Part shown: piece by piece, positions 34,995-44,621 of the stretch
Layout: every line of letters starts with the position of its first letter
Position numbering within the stretch: position 1 is the stretch's first letter
Source of the DNA: Pseudomonadota bacterium
GTDB taxonomy: Bacteria; Pseudomonadota; Gammaproteobacteria; Burkholderiales; Burkholderiaceae
Assembly: GCA_963205525.1 (NCBI GenBank)
Contig: CAUJJP010000097.1
Coordinates: 1-64,000 of the forward strand
DNA: 64,000 bases
Direction: 5' to 3'
Made by a program: the position numbers and the translations under genes
The notes under the pieces: model-generated
What the model saw: the letters and a program-made list of their open reading frames with translations, nothing else
Databases searched by the model: none
Told to the model about the DNA's origin: nothing

Positions 34995-35861
34995 ATGCCG
35001 ACGCCTTCCACCCTGCCCGTCCTGCCCACGCTCTTCATCTCCCACGGCTCGCCCATGATCGCCCTCGAGCCGGGGCCGGCGGGCGCCTTCATGCAGGCCC
35101 TGGGGCCGGCGCTGGAGCGCACGTTCGGCCGCCCGCGCGCGGTGCTGGCGCTGTCGGCGCACACCCTGGCGCCGGCCCCTGTCGCCCATGTGCTGCTGGC
35201 GGCGCCGCAGCACGCGGCGGTGCACGACTTCGGCGGCTTCCCGCAGGCCTTGTACCGGCTGCGCTACGACGCTCCGGGCGCGCCACAGCTCGCCGGGCAG
35301 GCCGCCGCGCTGCTGGCCGACGCCGGCATCGCGGCGCAGGTGGCGCACGCAGGCGGCCTGGACCACGGCATCTGGACCGTGCTGCGCCACATGTACCCGC
35401 AGGCCGAGCTGCCGGTGCTGCCGCTGTCCTTCGACCCCAGGGGCGGCCCGCAGGCGGTGTGGGCGCTGGGGCGGGCGCTGGCGCCGCTGGCGGCGCAAGG
35501 CGTGCTGCTGCTGGGCAGCGGCAGCCTGACGCACAACCTGCAGCTCTTCTTCGGCAGCGATCTGGCCGAGGACGCCCCCGAAGCCCCCGAATGCGCCGCC
35601 TTCCGCGCCTGGGTCGCCGCGCGCTGCGCGGCGCGCGACTGGCCGGCTCTGCTGGACTACCGGCGCCAGGCGCCGCACGCCGCCCTCATGCACCCGAGCG
35701 ACGAGCACTGGCTGCCGCTGTACTTCGCGGCCGGCGCCGGCGGCGAGACGGCGACGCCGCAGCGTCTGCACGCCGGCGTCAGCCGCGGCCTGCTGGCGAT
35801 GGACAGCTATGCCTTCGGCCCCGGGGCCGCGGAACTGGCGCAGGCCTTGTCCCTGCGCTGA
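34995..35861 (+). CDS. DODA-type extradiol dioxygenase (LigB superfamily, YgiD-like)
   Basis: A 288-residue protein with the class III ring-cleavage framework: FISHGSPMIALEPG (metal His), LSAHTLAP, HDFGGFPQALYRLRYDAPG, GGLDHGIWTVLRHMYP and GSGSLTHNL. Such zinc/iron enzymes open catechol rings, 4,5-DOPA in plant and bacterial homologues; the natural substrate in most bacteria is not known. Its length is normal for the family. The start at MPTPSTLP is chosen over the longer open frame. Confidence 0.85.
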   Translation: MPTPSTLPVLPTLFISHGSPMIALEPGPAGAFMQALGPALERTFGRPRAVLALSAHTLAPAPVAHVLLAAPQHAAVHDFGGFPQALYRLRYDAPGAPQLAGQAAALLADAGIAAQVAHAGGLDHGIWTVLRHMYPQAELPVLPLSFDPRGGPQAVWALGRALAPLAAQGVLLLGSGSLTHNLQLFFGSDLAEDAPEAPECAAFRAWVAARCAARDWPALLDYRRQAPHAALMHPSDEHWLPLYFAAGAGGETATPQRLHAGVSRGLLAMDSYAFGPGAAELAQALSLR

Positions 35862-35916
35862 GCAGGCCCGAACCGGGGTCCAGGGGCTCGCCGCGTGCTG
35901 GCGACACAATCGCCGC

Positions 35917-36273
35917 ATGCTGACCGCAATCTGGATCCTGGTGGCGCTGGGGGTGACCGTCTGGTCGCTGCTCGGCTGGGGCCTGTACAGCCTGCTCGCG
36001 CTGGACCACCAGCAGTGGCTGGGCGAGCTCAGGCCGCTGCTCGAGCAGGTGCCGCTGTCGGACTGGCTGGACCGCTGGATTCCCGGCTGGCAGGCGCTCG
36101 CGGAGCTGGCGATCGGCAGCCTGCAGTGGCTGCTCGGCTGGCTGGGCGGCGCCGCGCCCATCCTGGTCTGGGTGGTCTGGGGCGTGGGCACGCTGGCCCT
36201 GGTAGCCGGCGGCGCGCTGCTGTCGCTCATCGTGGTGCTGCTGCGCGACAAGCCGCGTCCGGCCGGCGCCTGA
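35917..36273 (+). CDS. Small membrane protein of unknown function
   Basis: 118 residues with hydrophobic segments at about 2-27, 60-75 (amphipathic, LAIGSLQWLLGWLGG) and 76-108. An amphipathic middle region (HQQWLGELRPLLEQVPLSDWLDRWIPGWQ) is Trp-rich. It follows the dioxygenase gene by 55 bases and precedes serA. No family recognised with certainty. Confidence 0.65.
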   Translation: MLTAIWILVALGVTVWSLLGWGLYSLLALDHQQWLGELRPLLEQVPLSDWLDRWIPGWQALAELAIGSLQWLLGWLGGAAPILVWVVWGVGTLALVAGGALLSLIVVLLRDKPRPAGA

Positions 36274-36343
36274 ATCCTTGCGGCGGCGCGGGACACGCGC
36301 CCTGCCTACCATTGGCGGCCCATGCACTGCAGGAGCGAGATCG

Positions 36344-37573
<1,230 letters not shown>

Positions 37574-37576
<3 letters not shown>

Positions 37577-37657
37577 GCGCCCCCAGGGCCGGGCTACGCC
37601 CAGCCCGCCCCCCCGCGGGGGGTCAAGAAGACTTGGGGCGGCCCGGCGTCTTCTCAT
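37574..37657 (-). repeat. Dispersed stem-loop repeat, copy e (short form)
   Basis: It begins at the serA stop TGA with GCGCCCCCAGGGCCGGGC, contains the GGGCT-ACGCCC-AGCCC hairpin and a C/G run, and ends with a stem-loop (AGAAGAC 37626-37632, loop TTGGGGCGGCCCGGC, GTCTTCT 37648-37654). It lies between convergent serA and the acyltransferase. Confidence 0.9.
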
Positions 37658-37669
37658 GAGGCGCAGGCT

Positions 37670-39657
37670 TCACTCGGGCCGGCCCGCGACCACCGCCGCC
37701 TGCACCGCGGGCGGCAGCTGGCGCCACAGCGCCGGAGCGAGGGCGCGTGCCAGGCTGGCGCTCAGATGCTCGGCGTCGTGGAAGGACACGAAGCCTTGCT
37801 GCTCGACCGGGCAGGGGTTGCGCGGGCAGACCACGGCGCCGAGGTCGGCGAGCGTGACCCGCGGTATGGTCGCCACCGCCTCGCGCTCGACCGCGAAGGC
37901 GCGCTCGGCCGGCGGGGTCTCGGCGCTGAAGGCGCAGGCCTGCAGCGGGTCCTCGCGCGCTGCCGCCGCGCGTGCCAGGCAGCGCGGCACATGCGAGTTC
38001 GGGCGCGGCGTGTCGCGCAGCAGCAGCACGTGGCCGGCCGCCTTCGTCAGGCGCTGCAGCGTCGCCTGCAAGGCATCGCGCCAGGCCGCCTGCGCGCCAG
38101 CGTCGGGCTGGCTGCCGGCGAAGGCCTGGTAGCTGCTCGCGTTGCCGGCCAGCACCAGCGCCGGGCGCAGCGCCTCGATGCGCGCAAGCACAGTCTCGCG
38201 CCAGCGCGTGCACTCGGTGTAGGGGCGTCCCAGCTTGGGATCGAAGGGCTCGACCCACGCCACCGGGCACGCCGCCTTCACGAACACCGCGACCCGAAAA
38301 CCCCGCGCGCGGCCGAGTTCGTCCAGCGCCGGCAGCCATTGCGCGGCGTGCGAGTCGCCGACCAGCACCACCGACGGCGCCCGGCCGTCATCGCTGCCGT
38401 AGACGCAGGGCGGCGGCTCCACCACCAGCACGGAGGCGAAGCAGCGGTCCTCGTACAGGCGCGGGCGGTCGCGGATCGCGAACTCGGCCTTGCTGCGCGC
38501 CGCGAGGTCGCGCCCCATGGGCGCCAGACCGGGCGCGGCCACAGCCAGCACCGCGGTCAGCAGCCCCAGGCCCAGACCGGCGAGCAGCGATGCCGCCGGG
38601 CGCGCGCGCAGCTGCGGATGGCGCCGCACCGGGTTCTCGACCCAGACGTAGCTTGCCTGCGCCAGCAGCAGCGAAGCCGCGATGCCGGCAGCACCACGCA
38701 GCACCGGCGAGACGCTGGGCCACAGATTGGCGGCCAGGATCAGCACCGGCCAGTGCCAGAGGTACAAGGCGTAGGAGCGGTCGCCCAGGGCCTGCAAGGC
38801 GCGCGCCTGCAGCGGCCTGCCCAGCCAGCCAGGCAGGCCGTCGCCACCGGCCAGCACGAGCAGGAAAGCCCCGGCCACCGGCCACATGGCCGCCGGACCC
38901 GGAAAGCCGGCGCCACCCGAGAGCAGCGCCGCCGAGGCGAGCACCAGCGCCAGCCCCAGGACCACGAGCACGGCGCGCCATGCCCGCGCAAGGTGCTGCA
39001 TGCGCGGCCACAGCAGGGCGGCGCCAGCCCCGGCACAAAACTCCCAGGCCCGCGTCGGGAGCCCGAAGAAGGCCCAGCTCTGCAGCGTGGGCGTGAGCGC
39101 GATCGCCGCCAGCAAGGACGCCGTCCCGCCCAGCACGACGAGGACACAGACCGCGCGGCGCACCGGCAGCCGGCGCGCCAGCAGCAGCAGCAGCGCCAGC
39201 GGCCACAGCAGGTAGAACTGCTCCTCCACCGCCAGCGACCAGGTGTGCAGCAGAGGATCGTTCTGCGCCCCTCGGCCAGGTAGTCGACCGACTGCAGCGC
39301 AAAGCGCAAGTTGCTGACGTACAAGGCCGCCGCCACCGCACTCGGAACCAGCAGGCGCGCCTCGAACACCGAACGCGTGAGCGCGAACACCAGCGCCGTG
39401 GCGGCAATCACCAGGCAGGCCGCCGGCAACAGGCGGCGCGCACGGCGTGCATAGAAGGAAACGAGTGAAATACGACCGCGCGTCAGTTGTTCTCGAATTA
39501 GCAATCCGGTAATCAAATATCCCGAAATGACGAAAAACACGTCGACGCCCACGAAGCCACCGGGCAGGAACTGCGGCCAGGCGTGGAAAGCGAGCACCAG
39601 CGCCACGGCGATCCCGCGCAGGACCTGGATGTCGCGCCGGTAGTCTTCACCTTGCAT
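37670..39657 (-). pseudogene. Membrane O-acyltransferase with SGNH domain (OafA/YrhL type), frameshifted
   Basis: The N-terminal part (start 39657, MQGEDYRRDIQVLRGIAV) has the acyltransferase-3 motifs LRGIAVALVLAFHAWP and GGFVGVDVFFVISGYLI. It reads correctly to DYLAEG, then leaves frame. The next frame continues AQNDPLLHTWSLAVEEQFYLLWP and runs through ten or so membrane segments to a C-terminal SGNH domain (LVGDSHAAQW, FHDAEHLS). One base is missing at the C4 run 39268-39271. Restored, the protein would be about 662 residues, normal for the family. These proteins acetylate O-antigen or other surface glycans. The shift could be a real mutation or a base-call error. Translation from the GTG at 39229 would give only the later part. 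Confidence 0.85.
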
Positions 39658-39710
39658 CACTGTCGAGAATCCTGTCAAAAGCGATTGGTGCTTGTCAGGT
39701 ATCAAGCGCA

Positions 39711-39778
39711 TGCAAATTGCAGTCCATTGCAAATCAAGGAGTTGCGCATTTCATGCCGAACGTGGCCCGATTGATGCT
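39711..39778 (+). promoter_or_regulatory. Sigma-54-like promoter with upstream direct repeats
   Basis: TGGCCCGATTGATGCT (39763-39778) has GG and GC at the -24/-12 spacing and 10 of 12 consensus positions (TGGCACG-N4-TTGCT). Upstream, TGCAAAT occurs twice (39711 and 39728, 17 bases apart), a possible activator site. Sigma-54 control fits known PrsK/PrsR regulation of PEP-CTERM genes (established for some species; inferred here). Confidence 0.5.
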
Positions 39779-39826
39779 AATGCCTGCGTGCAAGTTCGCC
39801 ACCAACCTCACTGGAGCTAGGACACC

Positions 39827-40447
39827 ATGACTGGATTGAGCAAGTTGGCATCGGCCTGCATCCTGGCCGTCGGCACCAGCCTGAGCGCGCAGGCCGCCAT
39901 CATCACCTTCGACGGCGGCGTCGGTTCGGGTCCGTCCACCTCCGCCTACACCGAGGACGGTTTCACGATGTCGTTCACCGGCGGCACCGCCTACGTGGGC
40001 GACTACTACAGCACCGGCAACAACGTGGTCCACGCCCACTGGGCGACGGGCGACTACGGCAGCGTGACCCAGATCACCATCACCAAGGTCGGCGGCGGCA
40101 CCTTCGACCTGAACTACTTCATCCTGACCTCGAACACCGACACCGGCGGCGGTGCCGCGTCCGGTCTCGAACTGGCCTGGGTGGAGGGCTTCGCGGCCAG
40201 CGTCTCGACCGGCGCCGCCGTCCAACTGCCGTCCGAGGACTGGGGTTTCCCGGCGACCCAGATGTTCATGGGCAGCGCCTTCGACGCCGTCGACGAGGTC
40301 AGGTTCTACGTCACCAACGCGGTCGACTGCTTCGGCATGGACGAGTTCTACATCGACGAGCCGGCACCGCCGCTGCCCGAGCCCGGCACCCTGGCCCTGG
40401 CCGGCCTGGCGCTGGCCGGCCTGAGCGCCGCGCGCCGCCGTCGCTGA
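39827..40447 (+). CDS. PEP-CTERM sorting-signal protein
   Basis: A 206-residue exported protein: signal peptide about 1-24 (LSAQA-A), a Gly/Thr-rich beta-type body (about 25-180, with one Cys), and the C-terminal tripartite signal PLPEPGTLALAGLALAGLSAARRRR (PEP motif, hydrophobic helix, Arg cluster; positions 182-206). Exosortase would cleave it and attach it at the surface, usually with exopolysaccharide. No exosortase gene lies in this window. The body function is unknown. A sigma-54-like promoter precedes it and a strong terminator follows. Confidence 0.92.
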   Translation: MTGLSKLASACILAVGTSLSAQAAIITFDGGVGSGPSTSAYTEDGFTMSFTGGTAYVGDYYSTGNNVVHAHWATGDYGSVTQITITKVGGGTFDLNYFILTSNTDTGGGAASGLELAWVEGFAASVSTGAAVQLPSEDWGFPATQMFMGSAFDAVDEVRFYVTNAVDCFGMDEFYIDEPAPPLPEPGTLALAGLALAGLSAARRRR

Positions 40448-40466
40448 CACGCGTGCGGAAAAATGC

Positions 40467-40492
40467 GAAACCCCGCCGCGGCGGGGTTTTTT
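40467..40492 (+). terminator. Intrinsic terminator after the PEP-CTERM gene
   Basis: A perfect inverted repeat CCCCGCCG/CGGCGGGG (40471-40486) with A residues before and six T after; can act in both directions for the convergent deaminase gene. Confidence 0.92.
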
Positions 40493-40545
40493 GTGGTCGG
40501 GTGCATCGCTCGGTGCCGGCAGCGCCGTCCGTGGGCCGGCGCGCG

Positions 40546-41610
40546 TCAATGCGGCGCCAGCACCGCCTGCAGTTCGGCATCCAGCCGGCGCAGCCAGCCG
40601 GCGCGGGTCTGGGCATCGACCCAGCTCGCCTCGAAGCTGTTCGCCGCGAGCTGCCAGGCCTCGCGTGCGCCCAGCGCCGGGTGGGCGTCGAACAAGGCCA
40701 GGAAGTTCTGGTTCAGGTAGCCGCCGAAGTAGGCCGGGTCGTCGGAGTTCACGGTCACGCACAGCCCGGCCTGCAGCAGCGCCGGCAGGTTGTGCGCCGC
40801 GAGGTCGGGAAACACGCGCAGCCTGAGGTTGGACAGCGGGCAGACGGTGAGCGGCACGCGTTCGCGCGCCAGCCGCGCCACCAGCGCCGGGTCTTCGCTG
40901 CAGCGCACGCCGTGGTCTATGCGGCACACGCCGAGCTCGTCCAGTGCGGCAGCGATGTACTCGGGCGGGCCCTCCTCGCCGGCGTGGGCGACGAGCTTGA
41001 AGCCCAGTTCGCGGCAGCGCGCGTACACGCGCGCGAACTTCTGCGGCGGATGGCCGCGCTCGCTGCTGTCCAGCCCGATGCCGACGAAGTGCGCGCGGTA
41101 GGGCAGCGCCGCCTCCAGGGTGGCGAAGGCTTCCTCTTCGCTGAGGTGGCGCAGAAAGCACAGGATGAGCTGCGAGGAGATGCCCAGCTCCTGGTGCGCA
41201 CGCGCGCAGGCATGGTGCAGGCCGAGGATGACGCGCTCGACGGGCACACCGCGCGCGGTGTGGGTCTGCGGATCGAAGAAGATTTCTGCGTGCAGCACAT
41301 TGTCGGCCGCGGCACGCTGGAAGTAGGCCCAGGCGAGTTCGAAGAAGTCGGCCTCCTCGATCAGCACGCTGGCGCCGGCGTAGTAGATGTCGAGAAAGCT
41401 CTGCAGGTCGCTGAAGTCGTAGGCCGCGCGCAGCGCCTGCACGCTGGGCCAGGCCAGGCGCACGCCGTTGCGCGCCGCGAGGCGAAAGATCAGCTCCGGC
41501 TCCAGCGAGCCCTCGATGTGGATGTGCAGCTCGGCCTTGGGCATGCGGCGCAGCAGGGCCGGCAGCCGCTGGCGCGGGAAGTGGTCGAGGTCGGGGGCCG
41601 GCGTGCTCAT
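40546..41610 (-). CDS. Adenine (or adenosine) deaminase
   Basis: A 354-residue metal-dependent deaminase of the adenosine deaminase superfamily. Zinc ligands are in MPKAELHIHIEGSLEPELI (HxH) and HAGEEG. The catalytic Glu is in that last motif, and VRIDHG-type CRIDHGVRCSEDP and VNSDDPAYFGGY follow. SLEPELIFRLAxRNG and SDDPAYFGGY are typical of the bacterial adenine deaminase branch, so adenine to hypoxanthine is the likelier reaction. It lies at the edge of a purine uptake and oxidation locus (ABC importer, guanine deaminase, xanthine dehydrogenase), which fits. Confidence 0.88.
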   Translation of the reverse strand: MSTPAPDLDHFPRQRLPALLRRMPKAELHIHIEGSLEPELIFRLAARNGVRLAWPSVQALRAAYDFSDLQSFLDIYYAGASVLIEEADFFELAWAYFQRAAADNVLHAEIFFDPQTHTARGVPVERVILGLHHACARAHQELGISSQLILCFLRHLSEEEAFATLEAALPYRAHFVGIGLDSSERGHPPQKFARVYARCRELGFKLVAHAGEEGPPEYIAAALDELGVCRIDHGVRCSEDPALVARLARERVPLTVCPLSNLRLRVFPDLAAHNLPALLQAGLCVTVNSDDPAYFGGYLNQNFLALFDAHPALGAREAWQLAANSFEASWVDAQTRAGWLRRLDAELQAVLAPH

Positions 41611-41668
41611 GCTGGGGTGGGCGCCGGCCGGGGCTGCGGCCCCGGCCGGGGTCTGCCGTCGCTGGACT

Positions 41669-42817
41669 TCAGTTGCCGGTCGGCACCTTGCCTTCGACGC
41701 CCTGGACGTAGAAGTCCACCTTGTCCAGCCATTCCTGCGGCGCCATCTGGCCGGCGGGCAGGCGCTCCTTGCCGGTGTTGTCCAGGATGGGCCCGGTGAA
41801 GGCGGCGAAGCTGCCGTCCTTCAGACCGGCGGCGAGCTTCTCGACCTGCGCCTTGACGTCCGCCGGCACCTTGTCGGAGATCTTGACGAGCGAGTTCAGG
41901 CCTTCCTTGACGCCCCAGATGCGGCGGTCGGTCTTCCAGCTGCCGTCCAGCGCCTCGCCCACCGCCTGGACGTAGTAGGGGCCCCAGTCGGCGATGCAGG
42001 AGGCCAGGTGCGCCTCGGGGGCGACCGCGCTCATGTCGCTGTCCCAGCCAAAGGCGAACTTGCCGTTCTTCTCCGCCGTCTGCAGCACGGCGCTGGAATC
42101 GGTGTTCTGCAGCAGCACGTCGGCGCCGCCGTTGATCAGGCTCTGCGCCGCCTCGGCTTCCTTCGGCGGGTCGAACCAGGTGCTGATCCAGACCACCTTG
42201 GTCTTGACCTTGGGGTTCACGCTGCGCGCGCCCAGGGTGTAGGCGTTGAGGTTGCGCAGCACCTCGGGGATGGGGAAGGTGGCGACGAAGCCCAGGGTGT
42301 TGGACTTGGTCATCTTGCCGGCGATCACTCCGGCGAGGTAGGCGTCCTCGTAGAACTTGGCGTCGTACACGCGCATGTTGGCCGAGGTCTTGTAGCCGGT
42401 GGCGTGCTCGAAGCGGACGTCCGGGAACTCGGCCGCGACCTTGGCCATGGGTTCCATGAAGCCGAAGCTGGTGGCGAAGATGAGCTTGTTGCCCTGCGCG
42501 GCAAGGTCGCGGATGACACGCTCGGCGTCGGCGCCCTCGGGCACCTTCTCCACGTAGCTGGTCACCAGGCGGTCGCCGAACTTGGCCTCCGCGGCCTTGC
42601 GCCCAAGGTCGTGGGCGTAGGTCCAGCCGGCGTCGCCGATCGGGCCCACGTAGACCCAGGCCGCCTTCAGCGGCTCGGGCTTGGCCGCGGGCGCGGAAGC
42701 CGGCTCGGCGCTGGCCGCCGGCGCCGCCGGCTCCTCCTTCTTGCCGCAGGCGCTGAGCGCGCTCAGTGCGGCCGCGCTCGCCAGCACGAGCAGCGAACGC
42801 TTGGACAGATCGGTCAT
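41669..42817 (-). CDS. BMP/PnrA-family purine nucleoside-binding lipoprotein
   Basis: A 382-residue substrate-binding protein of an ABC importer. The lipobox LSAC places the lipidated Cys at residue 24, followed by an Ala/Pro/Glu spacer. The mature part begins KAAWVYVGPIGDAGWTYAHD, typical of the BMP family that binds purine nucleosides or bases. Later FGWDSDMSAVAPEAHLAS and AAFTGPILDNTG are also family motifs. The permeases and ATPase are encoded at 43479-47191. A crcB gene separates it from them. Confidence 0.9.
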   Translation of the reverse strand: MTDLSKRSLLVLASAAALSALSACGKKEEPAAPAASAEPASAPAAKPEPLKAAWVYVGPIGDAGWTYAHDLGRKAAEAKFGDRLVTSYVEKVPEGADAERVIRDLAAQGNKLIFATSFGFMEPMAKVAAEFPDVRFEHATGYKTSANMRVYDAKFYEDAYLAGVIAGKMTKSNTLGFVATFPIPEVLRNLNAYTLGARSVNPKVKTKVVWISTWFDPPKEAEAAQSLINGGADVLLQNTDSSAVLQTAEKNGKFAFGWDSDMSAVAPEAHLASCIADWGPYYVQAVGEALDGSWKTDRRIWGVKEGLNSLVKISDKVPADVKAQVEKLAAGLKDGSFAAFTGPILDNTGKERLPAGQMAPQEWLDKVDFYVQGVEGKVPTGN

Positions 42818-42901
42818 GGGTGCAGACTCCTGGTGGGGGGTGGATTCGGAAATTCGGGAATTCGGGGGATCCGGCGCGCCGCGGCGCGCGCTGGGGCGGG
42901 C

Positions 42902-42923
42902 TCAGCGATCGATCAGCGATCGA
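42902..42923. repeat. 11-base tandem duplication at the crcB stop codon
   Basis: TCAGCGATCGA occurs twice in a row, at 42902 and 42913. The crcB stop is the inner copy; the outer copy repeats the last codons and the stop. Confidence 0.8.
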
Positions 42924-43305
42924 TGGCCGCCACGAGCATCAGGCCCAGCCAGACCGCAGCCAGACCCAGCAGCACGCTGGCGCCAGCATACACCGCCGCC
43001 AGCAGCACCTCGCCACGGCGCAGCAGGTCCACCGCGTCGAGGCCGAAGGCGGAGAAGGTGGTGAAGCCGCCGAGCACGCCGGTGAGCAGGAACAGGCGCG
43101 CACCGGGGCTGAACCACGGCTGGCGCTCGGCCAGCGCCGCCAGCACGCCGATCGCCAGGCAGCCCAGCAGGTTGACCGCCAGGGTCCCGTAGGGAAAGCG
43201 CTGCGGGGCGGTCGCCGCCGTCCAGCCACCGACCCAGGCGCCGACGAGGTAGCGCGCCAGCGAGCCGGCACCGCCGCCCAGGGCCACCAGCAGCCAGGGT
43301 TTCAT
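42913..43305 (-). CDS. crcB: CrcB/Fluc fluoride channel
   Basis: A 130-residue protein with four membrane segments and the Fluc signatures LLVALGGGAGSLARYLVG, GTLAVNLLGCLAIG and LTGVLGGFTTFSAFG. It exports fluoride. No fluoride riboswitch is seen upstream, where repeat copy f lies 8 bases before the start. The gene interrupts the purine ABC cluster. Its stop sits in a tandem 11-base duplication (42902-42923), so a second TGA follows directly. Confidence 0.92.
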   Translation of the reverse strand: MKPWLLVALGGGAGSLARYLVGAWVGGWTAATAPQRFPYGTLAVNLLGCLAIGVLAALAERQPWFSPGARLFLLTGVLGGFTTFSAFGLDAVDLLRRGEVLLAAVYAGASVLLGLAAVWLGLMLVAAIDR

Positions 43306-43312
43306 GCGGTCA

Positions 43313-43471
43313 CAAGGAAACGCCGGGCCGCCCCAAGTTTCCTTGCCCCCCCGCGGGGGGCCGAGCCCGGACGAATCACCGTCCACTGCGGACGGTGATT
43401 CGCCTGGCGAGGGCCATCGGGCCTGCAAGCCCGATGGCGGGCTGGGCGCAGCCCGGTCCTGGGGGCGCTCA
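43313..43471 (+). repeat. Dispersed stem-loop repeat, copy f (long form)
   Basis: A stem-loop at 43313-43345 with perfect 9-bp arms CAAGGAAAC/GTTTCCTTG and loop GCCGGGCCGCCCCAA, a C/G run, a 12-bp hairpin at 43373-43401, the CATCGGGC palindrome and the GGGCT/AGCCC hairpin. It ends TGAGCGCCCCC on the minus strand, 8 bases beyond the permease stop. It is nearly identical to copy b, but the second hairpin carries a C-G pair where copy b has A-T. Confidence 0.92.
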
Positions 43472-43478
43472 CAAGCCC

Positions 43479-44399
43479 TCAGCTTTCGGGGTGGAAGGGC
43501 TTGCCCAGCGAGGCCGGCATGTTGATCCGGATCCAGGTCGGGTTGCGGCTGATGAGGGCCAGCACGATCACGGTGGCCAGATAGGGCAGCATCGCCAGGA
43601 GCGGCGTGGCGACACCCACGCCTGCGGCCTGCAGGGCGAACTGCGCCATCGTGACGCCGCCGAACAGGTAGGCGCCGAGCAGCACGCGCGCCGGCCGCCA
43701 GGTGGCGAAGGTGGTGAGCGCCAGGGCGATCCAGCCGCGCCCGGCGACCAGGCCCTCCACCCACAGCGGGGCGTAGACCAGCGACAGGTAGGCGCCGGCC
43801 AGGCCGCACAGGGCACCACCGGCGCTCACCGCCGCCAGCCGCAGCCAGCGCACGCGGTAGCCCAGGGCGTGCGCCGACTCCGGCGCCTCGCCGATCGCGC
43901 GCAGCACCAGCCCGCTTCGGCTGCGGTACAGGAACCAGGCCAGGGCGAGGGTGAGCGCGATCGCGACGTAGGCCATGGGGTGCTGGCGAAACAGCGCCAC
44001 CCCGAGCCAGGGGATGTCGCCCAACCAGGGCAGTGCGTGCGGCACCGGGTCGGCGAGCTGGCGGCCGACGAAGGGCACGCCGGCAAAGGCCGAGAAGCCG
44101 CTGCCGAAGATCGCCAGCGCGAGGCCGGTGGCGTACTGGTTGGTGTTCAGCCAGATCACCAGCACGCCGAAGGCGAGCGCCATCAGCGCCCCGGCGCCGG
44201 CCCCGGCGACGAAGCCCAGCGCGGCGCTGCCGCTGGCGATGGCGGTGGCGAAGCCGGCGATCGCCGCCACCAGCATCACGCCTTCGGCCCCGAGGTTGAG
44301 CACGCCGGCCTTCTCGCCGAGCAGCAGGCCCAGGCCGGCGAGCGCCAGCGGCGTGCCGGCGGCGATGGTGGCGGCAACCAGCAGTGCGATCTCGTTCAT
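43479..44399 (-). CDS. ABC transporter permease, purine nucleoside type
   Basis: A 306-residue membrane protein of the BPD_transp_2/RbsC type: LGLLLGEKAGVLNLGAEGVMLVAA near the N-terminus, EAPESAHALGYRVRWLRLAAVSAGGALCGLAGAYLSL and VAGRGWIALALTTFATWRPARVLLGA in the second half. It is one of two dissimilar permeases in the importer. Its ATG (44399) is the first base triplet of a three-unit tandem repeat that lies upstream. The open frame continues into that repeat, but real homology begins at MNEIALL. Confidence 0.9.
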   Translation of the reverse strand: MNEIALLVAATIAAGTPLALAGLGLLLGEKAGVLNLGAEGVMLVAAIAGFATAIASGSAALGFVAGAGAGALMALAFGVLVIWLNTNQYATGLALAIFGSGFSAFAGVPFVGRQLADPVPHALPWLGDIPWLGVALFRQHPMAYVAIALTLALAWFLYRSRSGLVLRAIGEAPESAHALGYRVRWLRLAAVSAGGALCGLAGAYLSLVYAPLWVEGLVAGRGWIALALTTFATWRPARVLLGAYLFGGVTMAQFALQAAGVGVATPLLAMLPYLATVIVLALISRNPTWIRINMPASLGKPFHPES

Positions 44400-44621
44400 G
44401 TGGACCCCCAGCTCGCTGCGCTCGCGCCCCCCGAGGGGGCGAGCCGGCTTGGGGCGGCCCGGCACCGGCTCATGTGGACCCCCAGCTCGCTGCGCTCGCG
44501 CCCCCCGAGGGGGGCGAGCCGGCTTGGGGCGGCCCGGCGCCGGCTCATGTGGACCCCCAGCTCGCTGCGCTCGCGCCCCCCGCGGGGGGTGAGCCGGCTT
44601 GGGGCGGCCCGGCGCCGGCTC
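44397..44621 (-). repeat. Three 74-75-base tandem repeats carrying a stem-loop, SD-like site and start codon
   Basis: Units at 44397-44470, 44471-44545 and 44546-44620. Each contains, on the minus strand, a stem-loop (arms GAGCCGGC/GCCGGCTC, loop GCCGGGCCGCCCCAA in that strand), a C/G run, and GAGCTGGGGGTCCACATG at its end. So each unit ends with a purine-rich GGGGG and an ATG, and the last unit's ATG is the start of the permease gene. The 25-codon units could also be read as a repeated peptide. The stop of the preceding permease gene lies at the first unit boundary (44620-44622). Confidence 0.92.

Noticed and set aside
43306..43480. Fluoride riboswitch upstream of crcB
   Set aside because: The upstream sequence is fully explained by repeat copy f; no riboswitch core seen.
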